Origin: CAZPMO01 sp964587515 | GTDB taxonomy: Bacteria; Pseudomonadota; Alphaproteobacteria; MPNO01 | Length of the DNA: 43,432 nt | Assembly: GCA_964587515.1 (NCBI GenBank) | Contig: CAZPMO010000019.1 | Span: 1 to 43,432 of the forward strand | Reading direction: 5' to 3' | Notes under the pieces: model-generated | Seen by the model: the letters and a program-made list of their open reading frames with translations, nothing else | Database searches by the model: none | Told to the model about the DNA's origin: nothing | Shown: in pieces, positions 7,492 to 16,063 of the stretch | Layout of the letters: each line of letters begins with the position of its first letter | Position numbering within the stretch: position 1 is the stretch's first letter | Program-made: the position numbers and the translations under genes

Positions 7492-8775
7492 ATGGATAAG
7501 ATCAGGATACGGGGCGGCAACCGGCTGGCGGGCGCGGTGCCCATCGTGGGCGCGAAAAACGCGGCGTTGCCGCTGCTGACCGCCAGTCTGCTGACGGACG
7601 AGACGCTAACGCTCGCGAACCTGCCCGGCGTGGTCGACATCCGGACCATGGTGAGCCTGCTCGAACGCCATGGCGTCACGGTGAGCGAGAACGGAGCGGC
7701 CAAGAACGGCCATGCAGGGCATACGCTGTCCCTCAACGGCGGTTCGGTGTCCGACACCACCGCGCCCTACGATCTGGTCCGCAAGATGCGCGCATCCGTG
7801 CTGGTGCTGGCGCCGCTGGTCGCCCGCTTCGGCGAGGCCCGCGTGTCGCTGCCCGGCGGTTGTGCGATCGGCACCCGGCCGGTCGATCTGCACCTCAAGG
7901 CGCTCGCCCAGCTCGGCGCCGAGATAGAGCTCGAAGAAGGCTATATCCGCGCGGCGGCGCCGCGCGGTCTCACCGGCGCGAATATCGTTTTCCCGTCGGT
8001 CTCCGTCGGGGCCACCGAAAACATTCTGATGGGCGCGTGCCTCGCGAAAGGCGAGACGGTATTGTCCAACGCGGCCCGCGAACCGGAGGTCGCCGACCTC
8101 GCCCAATGTCTCGTCGCCATGGGGGCGGAGATTGAGGGGATCGGCACCGATACGCTTCGTATCCAGGGGGTTGACCGGCTTTCCGGGGCCAGCCACGCGG
8201 TCCTCGCCGACCGCATCGAGGCGGGGACCTATGCCATCGCGGCGGCGATTACCGGCGGCGACGTCGTCCTGAAAGGCGCGCGCGCCGATCTCATGGAAGC
8301 GCTGTTGGAGAAGCTATCCGAGGCCGGGGTCACCGTCACCGATTCCGACGACGGCATACGGATCTCGGCCGGTAATGCGCGGCTTACGGGCGTCGATGTG
8401 ATGACCGAGCCGTTCCCCGGTTTCGCGACCGACATGCAGGCCCAGATGATGACCTTGATGACCGTCGCCGAGGGCGCCGCGATGATCACCGAGACCATAT
8501 TTGAAAACCGCTTCATGCACGTGCCCGAACTCGCCCGCATGGGCGCCAACATCAACGTGCACGGCGCGACCGCGATGGTGCGCGGCGTGCCCGCGCTGAC
8601 CGGGGCCGAGGTGATGGCGACTGATCTTCGCGCCTCGTCGTCGCTGGTGCTGGCGGGCCTCGCCGCCGAAGGCGAGACGGTGGTGCGGCGGGTCTATCAT
8701 CTCGATCGCGGTTATGAGCGGCTGGAGGAAAAGCTTGCCGCCTGTGGCGCCGACATCGAGCGCTTGCCCGACTGA
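7492..8775 (+). CDS. murA: UDP-N-acetylglucosamine 1-carboxyvinyltransferase
   Basis: The enzyme transfers enolpyruvate from phosphoenolpyruvate to UDP-GlcNAc, the first committed step of peptidoglycan synthesis in the cytoplasm. At 427 residues it is near the usual family length. It opens with KIRIRGGNRLAGAVPIVGAKNAALP, where Lys22 and Asn23 are family substrate residues. The catalytic cysteine is Cys124 in PGGCAIGTRPVDLH; cysteine (not Asp) at this place predicts fosfomycin sensitivity of the enzyme. No strong ribosome site precedes the ATG. The DUF2948 gene follows seven bases after the stop. Confidence 0.97.
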   Translation: MDKIRIRGGNRLAGAVPIVGAKNAALPLLTASLLTDETLTLANLPGVVDIRTMVSLLERHGVTVSENGAAKNGHAGHTLSLNGGSVSDTTAPYDLVRKMRASVLVLAPLVARFGEARVSLPGGCAIGTRPVDLHLKALAQLGAEIELEEGYIRAAAPRGLTGANIVFPSVSVGATENILMGACLAKGETVLSNAAREPEVADLAQCLVAMGAEIEGIGTDTLRIQGVDRLSGASHAVLADRIEAGTYAIAAAITGGDVVLKGARADLMEALLEKLSEAGVTVTDSDDGIRISAGNARLTGVDVMTEPFPGFATDMQAQMMTLMTVAEGAAMITETIFENRFMHVPELARMGANINVHGATAMVRGVPALTGAEVMATDLRASSSLVLAGLAAEGETVVRRVYHLDRGYERLEEKLAACGADIERLPD

Positions 8776-8782
8776 GGAACGG

Positions 8783-9232
8783 ATGGCCGGACGATTAAGG
8801 CTCAAGGCAACCGATCCCGAGGATCTCGCGGTGATCGCTTCGTTCCTGCAGGACGCGATCGTGCCCATCCAGGAAATGTCGTTTCAGCCCGCCGAGGCCC
8901 GTTTCGTGATCGCCGCGACCCGGTTCAGGTGGGAAGACGCCGGCGATACCCACGAAGACGGTCGCATCTACGAACGCCAGCTTTGCGGGCTGAGTTTCGA
9001 TGGGGTGAGGACGGCGCGGGTGCGCGGCATCGACCGGACGCGGGCGGGTGAAATCCTGTCGCTGTTGACCGTGACCGCGAACGAGGACGCGACGATCGAC
9101 CTGATCTTCGCCGGCGGCGGCGTAATTCGGCTGGAGATCGAGGGGATCCTGTGCCATTTAGACGACTTCGATGAACCCTGGCCGACCATGTGGCGGCCGA
9201 ACCACCCCGACGCGGAAGCGCCGGAGGGTTGA
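8783..9232 (+). CDS. DUF2948 family protein
   Basis: A 149-residue soluble protein of the DUF2948 family, found almost only in alphaproteobacteria between murA and hisG. Recognisable family stretches are LRLKATDPEDLAVIASFLQDA at the start, RFRWEDA in the middle and GGGVIRLEIEGILCHLDD near the end. The function is unknown. ATG 8783 has GAGGA upstream; longer in-frame starts would overlap murA deeply and are rejected. hisG begins two bases after its stop. Confidence 0.85.
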   Translation: MAGRLRLKATDPEDLAVIASFLQDAIVPIQEMSFQPAEARFVIAATRFRWEDAGDTHEDGRIYERQLCGLSFDGVRTARVRGIDRTRAGEILSLLTVTANEDATIDLIFAGGGVIRLEIEGILCHLDDFDEPWPTMWRPNHPDAEAPEG

Positions 9233-9234
9233 AC

Positions 9235-9942
9235 GTGGCCCGGGTGCCACGGAGAAAAATTTTGACGTCGACGCAAAACAAAAGCGATGCGCTGGTTTTG
9301 GCGCTGCCGAGGGGCCGCATTCTCGATGAGTTGCAGCCGGTCCTGGCGCGCGCCGGGATCGTGCCCGAGGCCGCCTTCGCCGACGATAGCGCGCGTCAGC
9401 TCGAATTCGCCACCAACATCCCGGGTCTTTCCATCATCCGCGTGCGCAGTTTCGATGTGGCCACTTTCGTTGCTTTCGGCGCGGCGCAGATCGGCGTTGC
9501 CGGCAACGACGTGCTTTTGGAATTCGATTACCCGGAAATCTATGCGCCGCTGGATCTGGGCATCGGCCGGTGCCGCATGGCGGTCGCAGCGCCACCGGCG
9601 TTAATCGAGGCCGAGCGGCCGCAGACCTGGAGCCACGTTCGCGTCGCCACCAAATATCCACGCATCACGCGGCGCCACTTCGCGGCGCGCGGCGTACAGG
9701 CGGAATGCATCAAGCTCAACGGCGCCATGGAACTCGCGCCCAATCTTGGCCTGTGCCGGCGTATCGTCGACCTGGTTTCGTCGGGCGCGACGTTGAAGGC
9801 AAACGGGTTGGTCGAGGTGGAGAATATCGCCGAAATAAGCTCCCGTCTGATCGTCAACCGGGCGGCCCTGAAAACCCGGTCGCCCCAGATCAGCGGCTGG
9901 ATCGAACGCTTCCGCGAGGCGGTCGATGGTCCTCAGGCTTGA
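9235..9942 (+). CDS. hisG: ATP phosphoribosyltransferase, short form
   Basis: Condenses ATP with PRPP, the first step of histidine synthesis. At about 235 residues it lacks the C-terminal regulatory domain of the long form, so by family rule it needs the HisRS-like partner HisZ; no hisZ is in this window. Family marks are LALPRGRILDEL near the start, GVAGNDVLLE in the first domain and the PRPP-binding SGATLKANGLVEVENI near residues 180-195. GTG at 9235 is chosen because GGAGGG precedes it by about six bases; a TTG at 9262 is possible. The last 17 bases overlap hisD. Confidence 0.93.
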   Translation: MARVPRRKILTSTQNKSDALVLALPRGRILDELQPVLARAGIVPEAAFADDSARQLEFATNIPGLSIIRVRSFDVATFVAFGAAQIGVAGNDVLLEFDYPEIYAPLDLGIGRCRMAVAAPPALIEAERPQTWSHVRVATKYPRITRRHFAARGVQAECIKLNGAMELAPNLGLCRRIVDLVSSGATLKANGLVEVENIAEISSRLIVNRAALKTRSPQISGWIERFREAVDGPQA

Positions 9943-11233
9943 TACAACGCATAGCGGCTTCGAGGCCGCCTTCGACGACTTCCTGACCCGGACGCGGGAG
10001 GCGGCAAGCGAAATCCGCGCCGATGTCGCGGCGATCATCATCGACGTGCGCGCGCGTGGCGACGCGGCGCTGCTCGATTATACCGCGCGGTTCGACCGGC
10101 TCGCCGTCGCGGACGCATCCATGCTGCGGGTCGGGGCCGGGGAAATCTCGGCAGCGCGAAATTCGTGCGATGGCGACGCGCTGGCCGCCCTTGAATTCGC
10201 CCATGATCGCATCGTCGGGTTTCACCGCCGGCAAATGCCCGAAGCGCTCGAATACACCGACCAGGCCGGGGTGCGGCTGGGCGCGCGCTGGACGCCGATC
10301 GGCGCGGTCGGGCTCTACGTGCCGGGCGGCACCGCCGCCTATCCGTCCTCGGTTCTGATGAATGCCGCGCCCGCGCGCGTCGCCGGGGTGGAGCGCATCG
10401 CCATGGTGGTTCCCGCACCCGATGGCAACCTGAATCCGCTGGTGCTTGCCGCCGCCGCGATTGCCGGGGTCGAGGAGATATGGCGCATCGGCGGCGCGCA
10501 GGCGATCGCGGCGCTGGCCCATGGCACGGACGCGATCGCCCCGGTCGACAAAATCACCGGCCCCGGCAACGCCTGGGTCGCCGAGGCCAAGCGCCAGGTA
10601 TTCGGCGTCGTCGGCATCGACATGATCGCCGGACCGTCGGAAATCCTGGTCGTCGCCGATTCCGCCAACGATCCCGCCTGGATCGCCGCCGACCTGCTGT
10701 CACAGGCGGAACACGACACCAGCGCCCAGGCGGTGCTGATCACCGATGACGCCGCGTTCGCCGACAAGGTCGTCTCGGCGGTCGAGGATTGTCTGTCGCG
10801 CCTGCCGCGCGCCGCCATCGCGCGCGAGAGCTGGGAGGCGAACGGCGCCGTTATGGTCGTACCCGGTCTTGCCGACGCGATGCCCTTGATCGACCGCATC
10901 GCGCCCGAGCATCTGGAACTCGCGGTCGCCGAGCCCGATCCCCTTGCGGCCGGGGTGCGGAACGCGGGCGCGATTTTCCTCGGCCGATACACGCCCGAAG
11001 CGGTCGGAGATTATGTGGCCGGACCAAATCACGTGCTGCCAACATCGCGCAGCGCGCGGTTCTCATCGGGTCTCGGCGTGCTTGATTTCATGAAGCGCAC
11101 CACCATCGTCGGATGCGACGCGGATTCGCTCGCTGCGATCGGGCCGTCGGCGGCGACGCTGGCCGAGGCAGAAGGGCTCGATGCCCACGCCTTGTCGGTG
11201 TCGATCCGGCTCGGCCGCGACGCCGACGGGTAG
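9926..11233 (+). CDS. hisD: Histidinol dehydrogenase
   Basis: A zinc enzyme that oxidises histidinol to histidine with two NAD, the last step of the pathway. The 435-residue length is normal. The family core is visible: VGLYVPGGTAAYPSS, the NAD-region KITGPGNAWVAEAKR, AGPSEILVVADS, the zinc ligands Gln and His in LLSQAEHD, and the catalytic Glu-His in IAPEHLELAV. The start overlaps hisG by 17 bases, so the pair is probably translationally coupled. The UPF0262 gene follows six bases later. Confidence 0.97.
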   Translation: MVLRLDTTHSGFEAAFDDFLTRTREAASEIRADVAAIIIDVRARGDAALLDYTARFDRLAVADASMLRVGAGEISAARNSCDGDALAALEFAHDRIVGFHRRQMPEALEYTDQAGVRLGARWTPIGAVGLYVPGGTAAYPSSVLMNAAPARVAGVERIAMVVPAPDGNLNPLVLAAAAIAGVEEIWRIGGAQAIAALAHGTDAIAPVDKITGPGNAWVAEAKRQVFGVVGIDMIAGPSEILVVADSANDPAWIAADLLSQAEHDTSAQAVLITDDAAFADKVVSAVEDCLSRLPRAAIARESWEANGAVMVVPGLADAMPLIDRIAPEHLELAVAEPDPLAAGVRNAGAIFLGRYTPEAVGDYVAGPNHVLPTSRSARFSSGLGVLDFMKRTTIVGCDADSLAAIGPSAATLAEAEGLDAHALSVSIRLGRDADG

Positions 11234-11239
11234 GCGCGC

Positions 11240-11716
11240 ATGGTCGACGATAGCCGACGGCTGGTCGATGTCGTGCTGGATGAAACTTCGGTGGTCCGAC
11301 GCAGCGCCGAGGTCGAGCATGAGCGTGCGGTGGCGATCTTCGACATCCTCGAGGATAATGATTTCGCGCTCACCGGCGGCGCAGCCGGGCCGTATCGACT
11401 CAGTATCGGGATCGAGGAAAACCGCCTGAGCTTGAACGTGCGCGATGGCGACGACGGTGAATTGGCGCATGTGCGCGTGCCCTTGGCGCCGTTCCGATCG
11501 GTAATCCGCGACTATTTCACCGTGTGCGAGGCCTATTACGAAGCCATCAAGTCCGCCACCCGCGCCCGCATCGAGGCTATCGACATGGGGCGACGCGGGC
11601 TGCACGACGAGGGGGCGGATATCCTGCGCCAGCGCCTCGCGCCCAATATTTCCGTCGATGACAACACCGCCAGGCGTCTATTCACCCTGGTCTGCGTGCT
11701 GCACGTGAGGGGTTAG
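11240..11716 (+). CDS. UPF0262 family protein
   Basis: A 158-residue soluble protein of unknown function in the UPF0262 family, which in alphaproteobacteria sits after hisD. Typical stretches are LDETSVVRRSAEVEHERAVA near the start, the central FRSVIRDYFTVCEAYYEAIK (about residues 84-103) and IDMGRRGLHDEGADILRQRL. There is no membrane segment or signal peptide. It is spaced six bases from each neighbour, which fits one transcript with hisGD and the phosphatase. Confidence 0.88.
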   Translation: MVDDSRRLVDVVLDETSVVRRSAEVEHERAVAIFDILEDNDFALTGGAAGPYRLSIGIEENRLSLNVRDGDDGELAHVRVPLAPFRSVIRDYFTVCEAYYEAIKSATRARIEAIDMGRRGLHDEGADILRQRLAPNISVDDNTARRLFTLVCVLHVRG

Positions 11717-11722
11717 AAGGCG

Positions 11723-12160
11723 GTGCCGTCGAGCGTCCTGTTCCTGTGCGGCGAAAATGCGTTGCGTTCGCCCATGGCCGAAGCGATCGGCAAGCACCAT
11801 TTCGGCAATCGCATTTATATCGATTCTGCGGGCGTACGGGCGGGTGAGATCGATGCGCTGGCCATCGCGGTGCTGGCCGAGGACGGCATCGATCTGTCGA
11901 ACCACAAGTCGAAACGGCTCGATGATCTGATGGGTTCCTCGTTCGACCTGGTGATTTCCCTGACCCCGGAGGCGCAGCACAAGGCGGTCGAGTTGACGCG
12001 GTCGTCATCGGTCGAACTCGAATATTGGCCGATGCCGGACCCCTCGGTGTTCGAGGGTAATCGCGAACGCCGCCTCGCCGCCTACCGCGAACTGCGCGAT
12101 GTGCTGAACAAACGCATTATCGATCGGTTGGGTGACGCGCCGGACCCCGAAACCTCTTGA
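11723..12160 (+). CDS. Low-molecular-weight protein-tyrosine-phosphatase family protein
   Basis: A 145-residue LMW-PTP/arsenate-reductase-fold protein. The phosphate loop C-x5-R is CGENALR followed by Ser (residues about 9-16), and the general acid Asp is in MPDPSVFEG. It could dephosphorylate a protein tyrosine or an unknown small phosphate ester; arsenate reduction is less likely without further conserved cysteines. GTG 11723 is preceded by GAAGG. In many relatives infA lies next, before maf; here maf follows almost directly. Confidence 0.85.
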   Translation: MPSSVLFLCGENALRSPMAEAIGKHHFGNRIYIDSAGVRAGEIDALAIAVLAEDGIDLSNHKSKRLDDLMGSSFDLVISLTPEAQHKAVELTRSSSVELEYWPMPDPSVFEGNRERRLAAYRELRDVLNKRIIDRLGDAPDPETS

Positions 12161-12203
12161 CGGTCCGAAGCCTACGCCGCATCAATCGGTTACTTTGAAT
12201 GCG

Positions 12204-12803
12204 GTGTCCTCACAGCGTCTGATCCTCGCCTCCGCCTCGCCCCGGCGGCTTGATCTGCTGCGTCAGGTCGGGATCGTTCCCGACCAGGTACTGCCGGCCG
12301 AAATCGACGAGACGCCGCGCCGTGGTGAACTGCCCGCCGCGCTCGTCCTCCGTCTCGCCGAAGCGAAGGCCCGCGCGGTGGCGACTATGAACGAAGGGGC
12401 CTGGATTTTGGGTGCCGACACGGTGGTCGCCTGCGGCCGGCGCATTCTGCCCAAGCCCGATGATGAGGCGGCGGCGCGGTGCTGTCTCGCGCTGCTGTCC
12501 GGGCGGCGCCACCGCGTATTTGGCGGCGTCTGCGTAATCGACGCGCAAGGCGGTGGCCATCTCCGCCGTACGATGACGGCGGTTGGGTTCAAACGGCTGA
12601 GCCAGGTCGAAATCGACGACTACATTTCGTCCGGGGAATGGCGCGGCAAGGCCGGCGCCTATGCGATCCAGGGTCTGGCCGGCGCATTCGTCACCGGCGT
12701 CACCGGTTCCTATTTCAATGTCGTCGGGTTACCCTTGTATGAGACCCTGACGCTTCTGGAGGGTCTCGGCTTTCGCCGCGACGGGGGAAAATCGCGTGAG
12801 TGA
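12204..12803 (+). CDS. maf: Maf-family nucleotide pyrophosphatase
   Basis: A 199-residue house-cleaning enzyme that hydrolyses non-canonical or excess nucleoside triphosphates to monophosphates. Family marks are the opening LILASASPRRLDLL, the Glu-bearing PAEIDE, LGADTVV, the KP motif (ILPKPDDE), and YISSGEWRGKAGAYAIQG with GSYFNVVGLPLYE. The start is not certain: GTG 12204 places the family N-terminus correctly, while an in-frame TTG at 12195 and longer starts overlap the phosphatase gene. Its end overlaps the RNase G/E start by eight bases. Confidence 0.93.
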   Translation: MSSQRLILASASPRRLDLLRQVGIVPDQVLPAEIDETPRRGELPAALVLRLAEAKARAVATMNEGAWILGADTVVACGRRILPKPDDEAAARCCLALLSGRRHRVFGGVCVIDAQGGGHLRRTMTAVGFKRLSQVEIDDYISSGEWRGKAGAYAIQGLAGAFVTGVTGSYFNVVGLPLYETLTLLEGLGFRRDGGKSRE

Positions 12804-14253
12804 CGAATTGCTCGTCAACGTCATGCCGGGCGAGATTCGCGCGGCGGTGGTGTCTGAGTCCGCACTGGTCGAGCTGTTCATCGAGCGCGACCGTCGCGCC
12901 AGCATGGTCGGTAACATCTGTCTCGGCCGGGTCGAGCGCGTGGTGCCCGGTATGGACGCGGCCTTCGTCGATATAGGCACCGGGCGCTCGGGGTTCATCG
13001 GCCTCGACGCCGCCCGCGATGGGGTGGGCCGTGCCGAGGCGGGCGGCGACCGGGGCCGGATCGCCGATTATCTGACCGAAGGCGAGGCGATCACGGTGCA
13101 GGTCGTCAAGGATTCAATCGGCGGCAAGGGCCCTCAGCTTGCCCGTCGGATCACGCTGCCGGGCCGCTATCTGGTCTACACGCCGACCCAGTCGCGGGTC
13201 GCGGTGTCGCGCCAGATCGAAGACGAGAACGAGCAGGAACGGCTGTCGGACCTGATGGCCGGAATCGCCGAACCCGGCGAGGGTTTTATCCTGCGTACCG
13301 CGTCGGCCGGCGCGGACGCGGACGAGCTTGAAGACGACGCGGAATATCTGCGCGAGTTGTGGATCGATATCGAGGCGATCCTGGATCAGGCGAGCGCGCC
13401 GGCGCTGTTGCACGGTGAGCTTGACCCGCTGCTGCGCATCTTCCGCGACCACGTGCATGACGACATGTCGGCGATCCGCATCGATGATCGGGCGGGCTGC
13501 AATGAAGCGCGCGGCTTCTGCGCCCGCTTCATGCCGCACATGGAGGACCGGATCGAATTTCACGATGGTCCCGAACCGGTGTTCGAGCTTTACGATGTGG
13601 AAGACGAGATCGCGCGCGCCCGAGAACCCCGGCTTGGCCTGCCGTCCGGTGGCGGCATCGTGATCGAATCAACCGAGGCGCTGACCGCCATCGACACCAA
13701 TTCGGGCAGTTTCACCGGCGCCTCCCGCCTCGCCGAGACCGCGCTCTACACAAACCTCGAAGCCGCCGAGGAAATCGCGCGTGAGATCAGGCTGCGCAAT
13801 ATCGGTGGGCTGATCATCATAGATTTCATTCATCTCGACGACGACGATGACTGGGAACGGGTCATTGTGGCGCTCGAGGACGCGCTGGCGCTGGATCGCA
13901 ATCCCAGCCGGGTGATGGGGCTGACGGAAGCGGGGCTGGTCGAGGTGACTCGCCGCCGCCGCCGCGAATCGCTCGATCAGGCACTATCCGAGTGGTGCGT
14001 GCCCTGCGCCGGCACCGGCCGCGTCTCGACCGGCGAGACGGTCGCCCATGAGGTCATGCGGGCGCTGCGCCGCGAGGCGCGCGCGGGGCGTCCCGGAACG
14101 CTGGCCGTCGGCGCGGCGGCCGATGTGATCGATGCAATGGAAGACGAGGCGGCGACGGCGTTCGAGGAACTATCGGCGTCGCTTGGGCGCAAGATCTTGC
14201 TGCGCCGCGAGCCCGGCTACGGGCGCGATCATTTCGATATCACCGTGGAGTAA
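12796..14253 (+). CDS. rng: Ribonuclease G/E family endoribonuclease
   Basis: A 485-residue RNase G-sized enzyme that cuts single-stranded AU-rich RNA during rRNA and mRNA processing. The N-terminal S1 RNA-binding domain is at about residues 35-120 (GNICLGRVERVVPGMDAAFVDIG). The catalytic DNase I-like part carries the two magnesium-binding aspartates in TAIDTNSGSFTG and IIIDFIHLDDD. The zinc-link cysteines are in CVPCAGTGR. It lacks the long disordered degradosome scaffold of full RNase E. The GTG start overlaps maf by eight bases; yacG follows after three bases. Confidence 0.93.
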   Translation: MSDELLVNVMPGEIRAAVVSESALVELFIERDRRASMVGNICLGRVERVVPGMDAAFVDIGTGRSGFIGLDAARDGVGRAEAGGDRGRIADYLTEGEAITVQVVKDSIGGKGPQLARRITLPGRYLVYTPTQSRVAVSRQIEDENEQERLSDLMAGIAEPGEGFILRTASAGADADELEDDAEYLRELWIDIEAILDQASAPALLHGELDPLLRIFRDHVHDDMSAIRIDDRAGCNEARGFCARFMPHMEDRIEFHDGPEPVFELYDVEDEIARAREPRLGLPSGGGIVIESTEALTAIDTNSGSFTGASRLAETALYTNLEAAEEIAREIRLRNIGGLIIIDFIHLDDDDDWERVIVALEDALALDRNPSRVMGLTEAGLVEVTRRRRRESLDQALSEWCVPCAGTGRVSTGETVAHEVMRALRREARAGRPGTLAVGAAADVIDAMEDEAATAFEELSASLGRKILLRREPGYGRDHFDITVE

Positions 14254-14256
14254 ATT

Positions 14257-14460
14257 ATGGCCGGGAATGCGAAATGTCCGATTTGCGGCGGCGCCCGGGA
14301 GACGCGCTTCCGGCCGTTCTGTTCTCGGCGCTGCGCCGACCTCGATCTCGGACGCTGGTTTTCCGGGACCTACGCGGTGCCGGTGGTCGAGGAGCCGGAC
14401 GGTTTCGAGGACACCGAAATTCCGCGCGAGGCGGCCAACGACGACGATGAATTTCTTTGA
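14257..14460 (+). CDS. yacG: DNA gyrase inhibitor YacG-like zinc protein
   Basis: A 67-residue zinc-ribbon protein. The four ligands are clear: CPIC (residues 7-10) and CSRRC (about 22-26), followed by ADLDLGRWFSG, the family hallmark. E. coli YacG binds GyrB and inhibits gyrase; the same role is inferred. The acidic tail (NDDDEFL) is common in the family. It closes the core operon; tRNA-Phe lies 59 bases downstream. Confidence 0.93.
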   Translation: MAGNAKCPICGGARETRFRPFCSRRCADLDLGRWFSGTYAVPVVEEPDGFEDTEIPREAANDDDEFL

Positions 14461-14479
14461 TCACGGTTCCCGGCCGGGC

Positions 14480-14508
14480 TGGACACCGCCCGGCAATTTT
14501 CCTACAAG
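14480..14508 (+). promoter_or_regulatory. Candidate sigma-70-type promoter of tRNA-Phe
   Basis: TGGACA (14480-14485, five of six with the -35 consensus) is spaced by 17 bases from TACAAG (14503-14508, four of six with -10). Transcription would begin about five bases before the mature tRNA. Spacing and position are good; activity is inferred only from sequence. Confidence 0.5.
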
Positions 14509-14519
14509 TTCAGACCAGT

Positions 14520-14595
14520 GCCCAGGTAGCTCAGTTGGTAGAGCACGTGACTGAAAATCACGGTGTCGGCTGTTCGATTCAGCCCCTGGGCACCA
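14520..14595 (+). tRNA. tRNA-Phe (anticodon GAA)
   Basis: A complete 76-base cloverleaf with encoded CCA. The acceptor stem pairs GCCCAGG with CCTGGGC, the D-arm is GCTC-AGTTGGTA-GAGC, the anticodon stem pairs CGTGA with TCACG around loop CTGAAAA (GAA at 14553-14555), and the T-arm pairs GGCTG with CAGCC around TTCGATT. Seven T follow directly after CCA (14596-14602) and may serve to end transcription. It marks the border between the core block on the left and accessory genes on the right. Confidence 0.97.
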
Positions 14596-14697
14596 TTTTT
14601 TTGTTCAGGCGCTGGTTTATCGCGGTTTTTCAATAAGCCGTCCGCCGTCTTTTGAGCGCGCAATGGCGCACCTGGCCGATCCACGAAGGGAATACCA

Positions 14698-15120
14698 ATG
14701 TCCCCCGTCGCCATCCGATTCAGCGGCTATCAACCGCCCGCATCGGTTCACAGCCGGGCGGCGTCCGTGCTGGGCGCGGCGCTCATCGAACGTCTCGGGG
14801 ACGAAGTCGACTTCCAGCTCGACGGCGACATCGTCCAGCAGGGCCGCAACGCCGCCGATCTTCTGGCCATGGTCGAGGCCGGCGAGACGACCATGTGCTA
14901 TTTCTCGACCAGCTATCTGGCGGACCGGGCGCCCGAATTCGCGCTCCTGGACCTGCCCTTCGTGATCACCTCGCGGGATCAGGCCTATGCGGCGCTGGAC
15001 GGCCCGCTCGGCGCGCTTTTGATGGAGAAGCTCGCGGCGGCCACCGGGTTTCGGGTGCTCGCCTTCTGGGACAATGGCTTTCGGCATTTTTCGAACCGCG
15101 TAGACCCGATCCGGACGCCC
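14698..15120 (+). pseudogene. DctP-type TRAP solute-binding protein, 3'-truncated and leaderless
   Basis: The first about 141 residues match DctP-family TRAP binding proteins: GYQPPASVHSRAASVLGAAL, the alternating DLLAMVEAGETTMCYFSTSY, APEFALLDLPFVI, and FRVLAFWDNGFRHFSN up to PIRTP. The family continues there for another about 180 residues (PADLKGLKIR type), but homology stops at about 15120; the frame then runs antisense through the next gene to a stop at 15201. There is no signal peptide, although AAGGGA precedes ATG 14698, so export is not expected. No TRAP membrane subunits are nearby. It is a broken gene or an assembly join. Confidence 0.78.
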
Positions 15121-15599
15121 AGGCTGCGTGACAGGTGGCGGCTCACCATGGCGCTGACGAAATGGCCCAGCGTGCCGTCTTCCAGGCACTGCTTCACATA
15201 GGCGTATTTGGGATTGAAGCGCTGCGAATAGCCGATGGTGAATTTCACATCCATCTTTTCGGCCAGCGCCAGAAGCTCGTCGGCCTCTTCCAGGGTCAGC
15301 GCAATGGGCTTTTCGAGAAAGACGTGCTTGCCGGCGGCGAGGCAGTCGCGCGCCATGGGAAAATGGGTGGTCTCCGGCGTTGCGGAGATCATGATCGCCT
15401 CGATCTCGTTGATCTTCAGCAACTCCTGATAATCCGTCGTCGCCGACGCCGCCCGGGTATTGGTCGCCACCTCGTCGAGCCGTTCCAGATCGATCTCGGC
15501 AATGTGCAAATTCTCGACCAGCGGACTACCCGCGCATGCATCGGCGCGGATCCCGCCGCACCAGCCGGTCCCGATGATGCCCACATCGATCATTTTCAT
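15106..15599 (-). pseudogene. Gfo/Idh/MocA-family oxidoreductase, N-terminal fragment
   Basis: About 160 residues of an NAD(P)-dependent sugar- or polyol-type dehydrogenase. The Rossmann start VGIIGTGWCGGIRADA, the cofactor-region Glu-Lys-Pro in VFLEKPIALT, and the following NPKYAYVKQCLEDGTLGHF are family-typical. The start at 15599 has GGGAGA upstream. The similarity ends at SRHLSRSLG, near 15120; the last half (substrate-binding alpha/beta domain) is missing and the frame runs on antisense into the truncated DctP gene. The fragment is unlikely to be active. Its substrate is unknown. Confidence 0.78.
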
Positions 15600-15689
15600 A
15601 TGGTTTCTCCCGCTCCCCGAAGATCGCGGAAATTGTATGGAAGTCGGGCGTACCGGCGCAAGCCGGCATTTGAACTGGAATTTGTGGCT

Positions 15690-15878
15690 TTAACGCCGTC
15701 GGGCGCGGGTCAGGGCGGGGCGCAGCCAGGGGAGGCTCAGGCCGGTCAGGCCCATGACGATCCCCACCGGCGGCGCGGCGGTGACGATGGTGTCCTGCGG
15801 CAGGCCGGCGGCCACGCCGATCACAAGCCCGGCGAGGATCGCGCCGAGATAACCGTAGCAGAGGGAGCGGATGACCAT
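15690..15878 (-). CDS. Small hypothetical membrane protein
   Basis: A 62-residue protein with two likely membrane helices (YGYLGAILAGLVIGVAAGLP and APPVGIVMGLTGLSLPWL) and a basic tail RPALTRARRR. I do not recognise a family. The ATG at 15878 is preceded only by a weak AAGG; an upstream in-frame ATG at 15938 would add residues translated from the AT-rich intergenic DNA and is less convincing. It lies between the truncated oxidoreductase and an AT-rich promoter region. Confidence 0.45.
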   Translation of the reverse strand: MVIRSLCYGYLGAILAGLVIGVAAGLPQDTIVTAAPPVGIVMGLTGLSLPWLRPALTRARRR

Positions 15879-15879
15879 G

Positions 15880-15990
15880 ATTAACAAAACCTTAATTAAT
15901 ACGTTGTGAACTATAGTGTAAACTTCGTAAAATGTCAAATATTATTTATAGTTTATAAATCTGTATTAACTTTTATTAATATAGTCCTGG
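15880..15990. promoter_or_regulatory. AT-rich intergenic region with candidate promoter
   Basis: By my count 86 of the 110 bases in 15881-15990 are A or T, in sharp contrast to the GC-rich surroundings. It separates the divergent small membrane protein and the cyclodeaminase-like gene. One plausible sigma-70 pair on the + strand is TTGTGA (15904-15909) with TAAAAT (15928-15933), 18 bases apart, but AT-rich DNA gives such matches easily. It may be a regulated promoter or a trace of foreign DNA. Confidence 0.4.
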
Positions 15991-16063
15991 ATTGGCGGTA
16001 TTCGCGCTGTCTGGCCGGTTGGGTTATGCTACGCCGCGAATTTCGACCAGCAGAGGACCCCCC

